From a virus: DNA of 56,670 bases. The position numbers and the translations under genes are program-made. The stretch lies in IMG/VR virus record IMGVR_UViG_3300001282_000011, positions 1-56,670 of that record; one strand, written 5' to 3'. Below the pieces are notes generated by a model. The model did not search any database, was not told the DNA's origin, and worked only from the letters and a program-made list of their open reading frames with translations. Below, piece after piece: positions 16,361 to 25,735 of this stretch. Each line of letters opens with the position of its first letter. The first letter of the stretch is position 1.

Positions 16361-17132
16361 TAAATTACTATTACAAGCAGCCAGCGGATTAACAAAGTTA
16401 ATGGCGGGACAACGAGTTGACGGAGCAATTAAAGATAGTACTGTGGCCCAGGTTTCCGCAGCAATATTTTATCAAGCAAATGTTGTAGCAAAATTAACAA
16501 ACAGCACATCATTTAATAGAGCATTTGCAAAAACTATATTTAAGCAAATCGAACAGGATTTTGGCCAGTACATAGATGCGAAAGCAAGAACTTCTCCAAG
16601 GTCAATGCACCATGTATATGAATGGCAAAGAGTTGGTGACAAGGAAGCTAGGCTTTTTAAGTTAAACAAAATTTCTGAAGGCGTAATGTCTTTTCAAATC
16701 AATTATAACCTTCTGCCTTCAAAGTCCATGGTTCCAACTAAAAAGGGCAAGCATAGACATGTCTTTGTTAGCAAAGCAGAAATTATGGAACAGGGCAAGC
16801 CAGTTGTAATATCCCCTAGATCAGCAGAGAGACTCGTTTTTGATGTAAACGGATATACTGTTTTTATGCCCAAAGGAAAATCTGTAACTGTACAAAAGCC
16901 TGGTGGAGCAGCAACAAAAAATTCTTTTTTATCAGCATATAAATATTTTTTTACCAGCAATTTAGTTAGCAACTCAATTAAAGCTTCTGGATTTCAGAGA
17001 TTATTTAATTCGTCTTTAACAAAAGCAATGAAGATACCTGTTAATATAAAAACGGTACAATATAAGTTCTCGCCTAATTCAGTTGCAAGCCAAGCTGAGG
17101 CGGCGGTAAGCACAGCATTTGCGGGGGTATAG
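16350..17132 (+). CDS. Putative neck or tail completion protein
   Basis: This 260-residue protein starts at TTG 16350 with a CGGAGA ribosome site inside the previous gene. The first 130 residues are helical (with KLLLQAASGLTKLMAGQ and FAKTIFKQIEQDFGQYID), and the rest is mixed beta with a basic stretch (PTKKGKHRHVFVSKAEI). Position between the stopper and the tail terminator suggests a tail completion or minor neck protein. No named family is recognised. Confidence 0.6.
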   Translation: MASDKLLLQAASGLTKLMAGQRVDGAIKDSTVAQVSAAIFYQANVVAKLTNSTSFNRAFAKTIFKQIEQDFGQYIDAKARTSPRSMHHVYEWQRVGDKEARLFKLNKISEGVMSFQINYNLLPSKSMVPTKKGKHRHVFVSKAEIMEQGKPVVISPRSAERLVFDVNGYTVFMPKGKSVTVQKPGGAATKNSFLSAYKYFFTSNLVSNSIKASGFQRLFNSSLTKAMKIPVNIKTVQYKFSPNSVASQAEAAVSTAFAGV

Positions 17133-17133
17133 A

Positions 17134-17643
17134 ATGGTAAATTATAGATTAGACGCTATGTTTGAGATCAGAAAGTATCTTTGGGAAAAGTTAAGAGATG
17201 CTAATATATTTGATCCAGATGATTACTATAGTGACAATTTAAATGAAACTATAGTTCCAATTTTGCCAATTCAGCAGGCACCAGAAATGAATCAATTTTT
17301 AAGTGGCAAAAAGCATATAGTCTATGACAAAATAGGAATGTCATATGAAAACAATTGGCTTATATGCTGTGAGCAAATATTATTTACAATATACTCAACA
17401 GACATCTTAGACATTGTAGAGATAAGAAACTTTCTTACAGATGAGTTTCGCAGAATGGATGATTCTGCTAGAGACGTAAACCGTTGGGACAGCTTATCAG
17501 ATAAATTTAAATTTCACAGTATATTTATATCGGACATGTCGCCGACAGCCCCATCAGAAGAGCTACAAGGGTTCTTGGCAGCAGATGTTATTTTGGAGAT
17601 AAAATATTCCAGAATAACTGATAGCTCTGGCAGATTTGCCTAG
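17134..17643 (+). CDS. Putative tail terminator protein
   Basis: This 169-residue protein starts at ATG 17134 just after the previous stop (a TTG at 17119 would add five residues). It has an alpha/beta layout: a first helix (LDAMFEIRKYLWEKL), then strands IVPILPIQQAP and WLICCEQILFTIYS, a helix with IRNFLTDEFRRMDD, and a last strand with DVILEIKYSRI. This fits the gpU-like terminators that cap the tail tube, and it lies directly upstream of the tail tube gene. Confidence 0.62.
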   Translation: MVNYRLDAMFEIRKYLWEKLRDANIFDPDDYYSDNLNETIVPILPIQQAPEMNQFLSGKKHIVYDKIGMSYENNWLICCEQILFTIYSTDILDIVEIRNFLTDEFRRMDDSARDVNRWDSLSDKFKFHSIFISDMSPTAPSEELQGFLAADVILEIKYSRITDSSGRFA

Positions 17644-17644
17644 T

Positions 17645-17673
17645 TTGCTTTAGGCGACTAGGACATCTATAAT
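17645..17673 (+). promoter_or_regulatory. Promoter of tail tube gene
   Basis: TTGCTT (17645-17650), 17 bases, TATAAT (17668-17673). The -10 context ATCTATAAT is the same as at the protease promoter. The leader to ATG 17748 is about 70 bases, with an AT-rich stretch and an AGGAGG ribosome site. Confidence 0.65.
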
Positions 17674-17747
17674 TGGACATAGAGGGAAGGGCCTAGCCAG
17701 CCATTTATATATATATAAACATTTCATGAAATAGGAGGTTAGACTTC

Positions 17748-18482
17748 ATGGCAGCACAAAACGTAGGTAATGCTAAAAACATTCTTGTCGGTGCTTCTCC
17801 ATTGTTCCTTTCAGTAGAAGATTCTACAGTCGAAGGTTACGATGAGAGCATGGAAGCTGGCGTTGCAAATACATTCGTAGCGAACAAAAATCGCTTCGTT
17901 CCAGCATTTTCAACTTCAGAGTCATACACTGATACCCTTAACGCAGTTGCAGTAACAACTGCCACAACACAGGGAACAACACCAAAGGATGGAGGCGCAT
18001 ACCGTAACGTTGGTTATACAAATAATGGTCTTCAGATCACTTATAATCCAACATACGATTCAGTAACCGTCGACCAGCTACTTGATACAGCTAAGCTTTT
18101 CAAGTCTGCGATGGAGGTTATGATCGCAACCGAAATGTCCGAAGGTACATTAGAAAATATTCTTATTGTATTCGGACAAGGCAAGTCAACTTTGACAGAA
18201 GGAGATAACGACGAACTAGGTCTTGAGGCAGGTGCACTTGGTGCAGCTCCAACAGAGCGCCAGCTTGTCGCTATTGGAAAGGCTCCTACAGTAGCTTCTC
18301 CAAATACAGAGCGTGTATATTATGCACGTCGTGTTCTTTCAGTACAACAGTCACAGTTCTCGCTTGCTCGTACTGCTCCAACCACATTCCCAGTAACATT
18401 CCGTCTTCTACCATCTGGTGACTCAGCTCACGCAGGTTCAGAATACGGTAAGATTATTGACCGTGCTTGGACACCAGCATAA
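17748..18482 (+). CDS. Major tail tube protein
   Basis: This 244-residue protein fits a siphovirus tail tube subunit: a small, beta-rich protein with a flexible N-terminus, located between the tail terminator and the tail assembly chaperones. Segments include VFGQGKSTLTEGDND and a C-terminal TFRLLPSGDSAHAGSEYGKI. All nine Arg codons I counted are CGN, as in the capsid gene, which supports very high expression. It has its own promoter, an AGGAGG ribosome site and an intrinsic terminator, so it is a separate strong transcript. Confidence 0.82.
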   Translation: MAAQNVGNAKNILVGASPLFLSVEDSTVEGYDESMEAGVANTFVANKNRFVPAFSTSESYTDTLNAVAVTTATTQGTTPKDGGAYRNVGYTNNGLQITYNPTYDSVTVDQLLDTAKLFKSAMEVMIATEMSEGTLENILIVFGQGKSTLTEGDNDELGLEAGALGAAPTERQLVAIGKAPTVASPNTERVYYARRVLSVQQSQFSLARTAPTTFPVTFRLLPSGDSAHAGSEYGKIIDRAWTPA

Positions 18483-18530
18483 TAATTAATTTTAATTATT
18501 AAATAAGGCCCCCAGAAATGGGGGCTTTTC
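18481..18530 (+). terminator. Intrinsic terminator after tail tube gene
   Basis: GCCCCC (18508-18513), loop AGAAAT, GGGGGC (18520-18525), then TTTTC. A second, pure-AT palindrome (AATAATTAA / TTAATTATT, 18481-18500) lies just before it and could extend the structure. Confidence 0.88.
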
Positions 18531-18552
18531 ATTTGTATCCACACCATCCTTA

Positions 18553-18561
18553 TGTTATAAT
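18553..18561 (+). promoter_or_regulatory. Extended -10 promoter of tail operon
   Basis: TGTTATAAT lies between the tail tube terminator and the first chaperone gene. A leader of about 20 bases contains AAAGGAGG before TTG 18588. Confidence 0.55.
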
Positions 18562-18587
18562 AATTAAGAATCCTAAAGGAGGATAAA

Positions 18588-18920
18588 TTGGCTACTACAG
18601 TATACGACGTAGAAGAAATTGAATTACAAAATGGTGCTAAGGTAAAACTAAAGCCATTATCAATCAAGCAGTTACGTAAATTTATGGCTGCCGTACAAAA
18701 GACTCAAGAATCAACAGATGAAAATGCAACATTGAGCATTTTAATTGATGCATGTGCAGTTGCGCTAGAAACACAGTTACCAGATTTGGTATCAGATAGA
18801 GACGCATTAGAAGAAGCATTGGACGTACCAACAATCAATCGCATCCTTGAAGTATGTGGAGGGATTAAGATGGACGACCCAAACCTAATAGCGGCAGCGG
18901 TTCTGGCTGGTCAGAACTAG
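18588..18920 (+). CDS. Tail assembly chaperone (G-like, zero frame)
   Basis: This 110-residue protein starts at TTG 18588 behind AAAGGAGG. It is the first of the two tail assembly chaperone genes that always precede the tape measure gene in siphoviruses. It is helical after a short beta start (VYDVEEIELQNGAKVKLKPL), with KQLRKFMAAVQKTQE and an acidic C-terminal helix. Its last codons contain the -1 slippery sequence at 18878-18884, so part of the ribosomes should continue into the next frame. Confidence 0.82.
   Translation: MATTVYDVEEIELQNGAKVKLKPLSIKQLRKFMAAVQKTQESTDENATLSILIDACAVALETQLPDLVSDRDALEEALDVPTINRILEVCGGIKMDDPNLIAAAVLAGQN
18878..18884 (+). promoter_or_regulatory. -1 ribosomal frameshift site (CCCAAAC)
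   Basis: In the zero frame the bases read C CCA AAC, a perfect X XXY YYZ heptamer, 12 codons before the stop. A -1 slip leads into an open frame that runs without a stop to 19246. The location matches the conserved frameshift between the tail chaperone genes of long-tailed phages. Confidence 0.8.
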
Positions 18921-19246
18921 ATCTTGCCGCTTTAGAAGGAGAAGTATTTCTTTTAGGACATTGGAAGAATTACGAAGAGTTAGAAGAAAACCTATCAATG
19001 CCAGAGCTCATTCAGACATTGAAATCAATGCATGAAAAAGAGCACAACCAGAGAAAGTTTGCAGCATCTCTAAAGGGAATACCGATGGACGATGAAGCAG
19101 AAAAATCAGGTCCTACGTTCGACGATGTCAAGCGGAGAGCACTTGGGATTAACGCATCAGCAGATGATGTAGTTAGTCTGCAAGGATCGTTCGCCTCAGA
19201 AGCTGGATTCGGAATCGGAATGGGATTGGGATACTCCAAGGGGTAG
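18884..19246 (+). CDS. Tail assembly chaperone extension (T-like, made by -1 frameshift)
   Basis: This frame is read after the slip at CCCAAAC. It begins PNSGSGSGW, a flexible linker, followed by SELDLAALEGEVFLLGHWKNYEELEENL and a helical, charged domain ending in GFGIGMGLGYSKG. The fused product would be about 219 residues (99 from the first frame and 120 from this one). The only ATG in the frame is at 18998, but it would drop the conserved start, so independent initiation is unlikely. The fusion links the chaperone to the tape measure during tail assembly. Confidence 0.78.
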   Translation, partial: PNSGSGSGWSELDLAALEGEVFLLGHWKNYEELEENLSMPELIQTLKSMHEKEHNQRKFAASLKGIPMDDEAEKSGPTFDDVKRRALGINASADDVVSLQGSFASEAGFGIGMGLGYSKG

Positions 19247-19249
19247 CAA

Positions 19250-22200
19250 ATGGCCGATGATCAGATTGTAACTAATATAGTTGCGAAAGCTGATCTTTCA
19301 AGCCTTGTCACGGAAGTGCACAGGGCTACTGCCAGCCTACAACAATTACAACAAAACCTTTCATCAGCTGGAAAATCAGTTGCTTCACAAATAAAGGTTA
19401 TCAATAACTCATTCGGAGAAACGTTACGAAGTACTGGACAGTTTGCGTCTCATTTCGTAACACTACATTCCGATGTAGAAAGATTTGGAAAAGGCTTAGA
19501 CTCTGGAAGATTAAAATTAAGAGATTATTATAGTGCTTTTAATCAGCATGCAAAACAAAGTGGCGGATTAATTAGAGACCTTGCTAAGCAGCAAGTAATG
19601 TTACAAAATGCAGTTATGCAGCCATTGGGTAGAAATGCTCAAGGCTTAATGCAATACAATGTACATATTCCAAGAGGTTTAGATTTAGTAAAAAATAAAG
19701 CAAACTTAGCTCGTATGGAATTGCAGATTATGAATCGTGCAATTAATGAAGGAGCCACAGCATTAATTAATTGGGGTAAAAATACTCAGTGGGCTGGTCG
19801 TCAGTTAACAGTTGGATTGACTGTCCCTATAGCAGGTTTTGGTGCGGCAGCAGCCAAAGCATTTAGAGAAGCAGACCAAGAGTTAACAAGATTATCTAAG
19901 GTGTATGGAGATATAGGCGGCGCAACAGCTGATGAACTTACAAAAGTAAGAAGAGATATTATTGCAACATCTAAAGAATTGTCTGCTGCATTAGGCGTAA
20001 ATTATAAAGAAACTATTTCATTAGCCGCTGATATTGCCGCAACAGGTAAGCAGGGCAACGAACTGATGGGCTCATTAAGAGAAACAACTCGATTAGCCGT
20101 ACTTGGAGAAGTAGATAGAGCAGAGGCCATGAAGGCCACTCTGGCAATTCAAACTGCCTTTAAACAAAATACAGATGAACTATCTGAATCAATTAACTTT
20201 TTAAACGCAGTTGAAAACCAAACTTCAACAACTCTAAATGATTTAGTAGAAGCAATTCCCAAAGCTGGTCCAGTTATTAAAGGATTAGGTGGAAGCGTTC
20301 AAGATTTAGCTCTATACCTTACAGCTATGCGTGAAGGTGGAATATCTGCATCAGAAGGAGCTAACGCATTAAAGTCTGGTCTTGCTTCTTTAATTAACCC
20401 AACAGATGTGGCGGTTGCTAAGTTTAGTAATTGGGGAATAGATATTTTAGGAATGGTTCAAAGAAATGCTGGTAATACAACTGGCATGATTTTGGAAATG
20501 CAATCTGCATTAGATAAACTTGACCCACTGCAAAAGCAGCAAGCAATTGAACAATTATTTGGTAAATTTCAATTTTCAAGACTTAATGCTTTATTTAACA
20601 ACTTAGGAAGACAGGGTAGCCAAACGCTCCAGGTAATGGATCTTATGAAGGCCAGTGCTGGGGATCTGGAGGCTGTAGCGGGCCGAGAATTAGCAGCCGT
20701 AACTGAATCTGCATCTGGACAATATAAGAGGGCTATAGAGTCTTTAAAGGCCGAATTATCAACATTAGGTGAAGACTTCTTAACAATAGGAACTAAGTTC
20801 ATTAATATTATAACTAAACTATTAAAGTTTTTAAACAATTTACCAGAACCAGTAAAGAAATTAATAACAGCATTTGGAGGATTAACCGCAATTGCTGGAC
20901 CAATAATTATGTTAACTGGTGTTCTTGCAAACTTTGCTGGATATCTGTTAAAAGGATCAACTAATTTAAAAGCATTACTTTCTGGCTCAAAGGGATGGAA
21001 AATGCTTACTCCAGAAATTGTTGCAGCAAATCATGCTGCTCAATCCCTAGAGGCAACATTTTATAGTGATGCACAGGCGGCAGCTGTATTGGAACAGGCT
21101 TTAAGAAACCTTGTAGACGAGTTTAATGTTTTAAATAATGCAGTAAATAGTGGAAACATATCTGTAAAGCCAGCAATTTCTACAATGGGTAATAATTTAA
21201 TAATGACTGGCGGAACACAAATAGAAGTAGATCCTACTCATAGGCTTACTGGAGAAAGAGATACTAGAGCATTCTCACACATTAATCCAAGAAAGAGCGG
21301 TCATGCTGGACAATTATTGGGTGTAGTTCCAGGAGCAATACCAGTAAATAGAAGGCTGGGTGCAACTCCACAAATGTATATGACCGAAAGACTTCCAAAT
21401 ATAGAAGGTCTGACTTCTGTTGGAGGAGTTTCAACTGGAATTGTTGCACAGGAAGCGGCTAAGTTCCATGCATTAATGGCTACGCTTGGAATGCAAACTG
21501 AAGCAGAGGTGGCAGAATTAAAGAAGGTAGTCGCTTTAGGCGGAACAATAAGCTCAGATCTTTTAAATACATATGATGACTTGCTTCCAATAACATCAAA
21601 GTTTGCTAATAAAGCTGCTTCAGAATCAGCCTTAATTGTTGCAGAATTACGTGCAGCTAAAATTACCGTAGATCAGGCTAGAATTCAAATCATGCAGCTC
21701 AATGCACAAATTGAGGCAGAAATGTCTGCTGAAATATCTCAATTAGCAGCAGCTCGTGGAAGAACAATTGATTTTTCAAAAGCTCCATTAATAAATCAAG
21801 CTGTAACAGATCCTACTGGAAAATATACTTTAAGAGATATGTTTAAGCGTGAAAGCAGCAAGAATGTTTTGGAGGAGTTCGGCAGACTTCGTGGAATTAA
21901 AACATTTGGCGCACCTTACAGCATGGAAGTAAATAGGCCAAAAAGATTTAACTCTGGAGGAGCAGTATACTCTTCTCCAAATATTGTTCCTGGTCCAAAT
22001 GTAGACTCCGACATTGTTCCAGCAGTTTTAACTCCTGGAGAATTTGTTGTAAATAGAAAAGCTACTCAAAGAAATCTTCCATTACTAATGGCAATTAATA
22101 ATGGCACATTGGGTGGAGAAGTTTCTAATCAACAGTTCGGCTACGGAGCACAAGCTGCTACATCTCCATTTAGATCCACTTCATCTGATGTTGATATGTT

Positions 22201-25200
22201 ATATAGTTATGTTGATAGTCTTATGGATGACAGCTATGATGCTAGGTTTAAATCAAGCGCTATACTTAATGACGCTATGGGAATTATGCAGGCGAGAATT
22301 ACAAATGACCCAGACGATGCAATCGCAAGAGCAAGAAAGTATTTTGAGCAGGCCACAAATTTAGCAGAAACCGAAGGAATAACATACAGAGAAGCAAGAG
22401 ATAGAATTCTTCAACAAAATCCTAAACTTATTTCCTTAAGAAGTGGACGCCAGCCAGTGTTATCAAATGAAGCAAGAAAATTAATTGGTGATACTATGCG
22501 TAGATCTGGTTATCCAATTGGAAGAAATGCAGAATTTTTGCAAAGAGGACACATTGATCCAATAGGAACACTTACTACTCACGGAGTAGGATATTTTGGG
22601 CAGGCTATCGCTGATCCATATAATCAGTTTACAAGAATGTTAAGTGTAAGGTTGCCAGAAATTGAGGATAGAATACCAGACAATTCTTCTGCTGCAAAAG
22701 CTAGAGCAAATGCAATAGTTAAAACATTGGGCTTTGAAGACTATGATGATTTTATTTTAAGAAGAGGAGAAGTTGATAATATAGTTTCAACTGGAAGACC
22801 TCTTAGAAGAAGCCCAGTACCTCTTGGCCTATTTAGATTCTTAAACCCAGTAAGAAGAAATATGGGAGGAATGATTCCTGGATACAGTAGGGGAGGAGGA
22901 GTCGCTAAGTCTGGAAGACTTTTTTACGGAGACAACAGGCCTTCATATTTAAGTGCTGCAGACATTGCATCCAGAGTTCCTTTACAACAAACTTCAACTG
23001 GAATGCGTACTCCAGGATTAATGCAAGCATTTGGTCAAGGGTTTAAAGAAGGAAGACCTTTAATAAGTACTGGCGCAGGACCCGTTGATCCATTTGTAAA
23101 AATGAACGCCATATCCATGGGCGGAAGCATGCTAGGAATGGGTGCAATGAGCATGGGCCAATCAGGTCTTGGAATGGGAATAATGGCTGCAGCAAATTTC
23201 CTTCCACTACTAACTCCAAAACTAATGGCAATAAAAAATGCTATGTCTGCTGCTGCAGGTGGTGCTGGAGGATTAACAAAAGCATTTAAGCTATTAGGAA
23301 TGGCAACAAAGTTTGCTTGGCCTATAGCTGCAATAACTGCAGTCGGCTTTGCCCTAAAGAAACTTTATGATAACGTAAAAGAGTATCAAAGAGAACAAAC
23401 TTTATTAAATGGAATGACAGAAGAAGGTGCTAAGCAGGCTGGAATAAAGTATAATAATTTATCTTCTTCTATTAAAAATGTAACAGAACAAATTAGAGCT
23501 CAGAGGGCTATGGGCAAGGCAGCATTTGAAGCTGTTGCTCCAGCTGGACTTCCTGGAATGTCGATAACAATAAAGGAAATGAAAGAAGCCAAAAAATTTG
23601 CTCAAGAAAATTTAACAGAGTTTGTTGACACATTTAATTCAGCATCAAGAGATCAGGTTGTACCACTAGCTCAAAACATTAAGGCACAATTTATTGCTGG
23701 TGGCATGAGTGCAGAAGAAGCAACAAAGAAGATATATGGAATTGTTGCCGCTTCTGAAAAATCTAAAGAGGCATTAAATGTTTTAGGGTCTTCTGGATTT
23801 GCTATCATAAGAGATAAAGCTTCAGCTGCTGATTTTATGGTTAAAAATTTAGTTAAAAACTTAGAAGGAATGACTAGAAGCAAAGATTTAGGAAATGCAT
23901 TTAGTAATACCCTAAATGTAATTGATGGAATTAGAAAGGGATTAGAAGGAACTAAGGACGCTACTGGTAATGTAATAGATCAGTCAGAGGCCTTAAAACA
24001 AACACTAGAGCAAGTTAAAAATATAAATGGCTCAGATAAGCAAATTGGAGAGGCCAAACTAGATCAGTTGGAAAAGTCTCAGCCAGAGTTGGCAGCTATA
24101 CTTAATTCAGCAGATACCATTGCTAGTGCCTATGCTAAATGGCAAATTGCAATTTCTGGAGCTAGAGTTAATTTGAAAAATATGACTGCCGATCAGGCTC
24201 TCATGCTTGCAGAGTTTGACACAGCCATGTCTACTGCTATGACTAATTTATCTAAAGAGGCTGGAGACAACAGTACTTTTGGAAAAGTTGGAAAGCAAAT
24301 AGCTAGACTAAATAAAATTGCTTTATCTACTTCAGCAGCAGCCCAAAGAAATGCCGAAAAGGCAAGAAAGCAAATTGAAGAAGAGATAAAGTTAATTGAT
24401 GAAAAGATTAAAAAGATTAATGAAGAGGCTGACGCAAAGATTAAAGCTCTTCAAAGAGTTCAACAAAAAGAAAATTATCAATTAGATTTACAAAGAGCTC
24501 AGCTTGATTATCAGGATGCAATTGCTAGAGGAGATATGGCAGCGGCAGCTAGAGCTCAGCTAGCCATAGACCAGCTTGTTAAGGAACGTCAAAATACATT
24601 AGCAATAGATGCAATCCAAGATGAAAGAGAAAGAAAGTTAAATAAGGCTAACAAGGAAAAAGAGGCTAAGCAAAAACAACTAGAAGCAAAGGCTGAAGCT
24701 TTTCAAAATAGTCAAATGAATGCTCAAGAAGCAGCTTCAGTTCGTGATGAATTATTAAAGCAACAAGCTGAATATCAAAGAATTGTTAAAGAACTCGCAT
24801 ATGCCCAAGCAATGCCAAGCGGCACAGTAAAACAAAATACAGCAAGACAAAAAGCAATAGAATCAGCAACAGGTCAATTGGTTGGCTTCCAGTCAACAGT
24901 AAGAGATTTTGCAACAACTGGAACAGCTGCACAAAAGAAAGCTTTCTCTGAAGCTTTTAAGGATATGCTATCTCAACCTGCTGGAGTGTTTCAGAATATG
25001 GGTTCTGTTGTTGGCGGTAAGTATGTTCCTGGCGGAAATGTTTCCACAATAGGAAAATCCACACAAGACGATATTGAAAGAGTTCAGAGAGAAGCTTTAG
25101 CTATCACTGGAGGCAAAACTTTAGCAGACCTATATAGACTTATAAATAATAAGGGAATAGGCAAGGGCGATGGGGCAACATATGGGAAAGATAATCCGTA

Positions 25201-25735
25201 TGTATTACGTGGAACTTATGAGACGAAGAAGGACGGGTCTCTGACTGATGCTGCACGTGGACAAATTGTAGATAGATTAAAGTTACAAAGAAACGATTTC
25301 TTTGAGTATAAGGGTCAGTTATATAGAGTTACTGGATCAAAGACAAACACTCAAAGAGCTTATTTGCAAAAAGCAGCTGGCGGAATGATAACTGGTCCAG
25401 GATCTGGAACCTCTGATTCTATACCAGCAATGCTTTCCAATGGTGAGTATGTAATAAATGCTGCTGCTGTAAAGAATATTGGCGTACCTATGTTAGATAG
25501 AATTAATGGAATGGCTCAAGGTGGACTAGCCACTAGATTTGATATTCCAAAATATTCAACTGGTGGAAGAATAATGTATGGATCTGGCGGTGGACCAGCA
25601 GGAAACTCAAATGCATTATATAATATTAATGTTACACTTAATGGATCAGATATGAATCCTGACGATGTGGCTAAGGCTATCAGCAGAGAAATGAAGCTAA
25701 GAGAAGCAGCATCTGGAATAGGTAGGAGGTACTAA
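19250..25735 (+). CDS. Tape measure protein (TP901 family)
   Basis: This 2161-residue protein sets tail length. At roughly 0.15 nm per residue it predicts a tail near 320 nm (estimate). Residues about 170-400 carry the TP901-type core (LTRLSKVYGDIGGATADELTKVRRDI onward). Hydrophobic stretches lie near residues 540-570 and 1285-1375. A long charged coiled coil spans about 1700-1830. Two glycine-rich segments, near 902 and 2043, share a GG..GP....DSIPA.L..GE(F/Y)V(V/I)N pattern. It begins three bases after the chaperone stop and overlaps the next gene start (TAATG). Confidence 0.92.
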   Translation: MADDQIVTNIVAKADLSSLVTEVHRATASLQQLQQNLSSAGKSVASQIKVINNSFGETLRSTGQFASHFVTLHSDVERFGKGLDSGRLKLRDYYSAFNQHAKQSGGLIRDLAKQQVMLQNAVMQPLGRNAQGLMQYNVHIPRGLDLVKNKANLARMELQIMNRAINEGATALINWGKNTQWAGRQLTVGLTVPIAGFGAAAAKAFREADQELTRLSKVYGDIGGATADELTKVRRDIIATSKELSAALGVNYKETISLAADIAATGKQGNELMGSLRETTRLAVLGEVDRAEAMKATLAIQTAFKQNTDELSESINFLNAVENQTSTTLNDLVEAIPKAGPVIKGLGGSVQDLALYLTAMREGGISASEGANALKSGLASLINPTDVAVAKFSNWGIDILGMVQRNAGNTTGMILEMQSALDKLDPLQKQQAIEQLFGKFQFSRLNALFNNLGRQGSQTLQVMDLMKASAGDLEAVAGRELAAVTESASGQYKRAIESLKAELSTLGEDFLTIGTKFINIITKLLKFLNNLPEPVKKLITAFGGLTAIAGPIIMLTGVLANFAGYLLKGSTNLKALLSGSKGWKMLTPEIVAANHAAQSLEATFYSDAQAAAVLEQALRNLVDEFNVLNNAVNSGNISVKPAISTMGNNLIMTGGTQIEVDPTHRLTGERDTRAFSHINPRKSGHAGQLLGVVPGAIPVNRRLGATPQMYMTERLPNIEGLTSVGGVSTGIVAQEAAKFHALMATLGMQTEAEVAELKKVVALGGTISSDLLNTYDDLLPITSKFANKAASESALIVAELRAAKITVDQARIQIMQLNAQIEAEMSAEISQLAAARGRTIDFSKAPLINQAVTDPTGKYTLRDMFKRESSKNVLEEFGRLRGIKTFGAPYSMEVNRPKRFNSGGAVYSSPNIVPGPNVDSDIVPAVLTPGEFVVNRKATQRNLPLLMAINNGTLGGEVSNQQFGYGAQAATSPFRSTSSDVDMLYSYVDSLMDDSYDARFKSSAILNDAMGIMQARITNDPDDAIARARKYFEQATNLAETEGITYREARDRILQQNPKLISLRSGRQPVLSNEARKLIGDTMRRSGYPIGRNAEFLQRGHIDPIGTLTTHGVGYFGQAIADPYNQFTRMLSVRLPEIEDRIPDNSSAAKARANAIVKTLGFEDYDDFILRRGEVDNIVSTGRPLRRSPVPLGLFRFLNPVRRNMGGMIPGYSRGGGVAKSGRLFYGDNRPSYLSAADIASRVPLQQTSTGMRTPGLMQAFGQGFKEGRPLISTGAGPVDPFVKMNAISMGGSMLGMGAMSMGQSGLGMGIMAAANFLPLLTPKLMAIKNAMSAAAGGAGGLTKAFKLLGMATKFAWPIAAITAVGFALKKLYDNVKEYQREQTLLNGMTEEGAKQAGIKYNNLSSSIKNVTEQIRAQRAMGKAAFEAVAPAGLPGMSITIKEMKEAKKFAQENLTEFVDTFNSASRDQVVPLAQNIKAQFIAGGMSAEEATKKIYGIVAASEKSKEALNVLGSSGFAIIRDKASAADFMVKNLVKNLEGMTRSKDLGNAFSNTLNVIDGIRKGLEGTKDATGNVIDQSEALKQTLEQVKNINGSDKQIGEAKLDQLEKSQPELAAILNSADTIASAYAKWQIAISGARVNLKNMTADQALMLAEFDTAMSTAMTNLSKEAGDNSTFGKVGKQIARLNKIALSTSAAAQRNAEKARKQIEEEIKLIDEKIKKINEEADAKIKALQRVQQKENYQLDLQRAQLDYQDAIARGDMAAAARAQLAIDQLVKERQNTLAIDAIQDERERKLNKANKEKEAKQKQLEAKAEAFQNSQMNAQEAASVRDELLKQQAEYQRIVKELAYAQAMPSGTVKQNTARQKAIESATGQLVGFQSTVRDFATTGTAAQKKAFSEAFKDMLSQPAGVFQNMGSVVGGKYVPGGNVSTIGKSTQDDIERVQREALAITGGKTLADLYRLINNKGIGKGDGATYGKDNPYVLRGTYETKKDGSLTDAARGQIVDRLKLQRNDFFEYKGQLYRVTGSKTNTQRAYLQKAAGGMITGPGSGTSDSIPAMLSNGEYVINAAAVKNIGVPMLDRINGMAQGGLATRFDIPKYSTGGRIMYGSGGGPAGNSNALYNINVTLNGSDMNPDDVAKAISREMKLREAASGIGRRY

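Noticed and set aside
18998-19246. Independent gene starting at ATG 18998
   Set aside because: The frame is open up to the slippery site and the residues before 18998 look coding, so production by frameshift is the better explanation.
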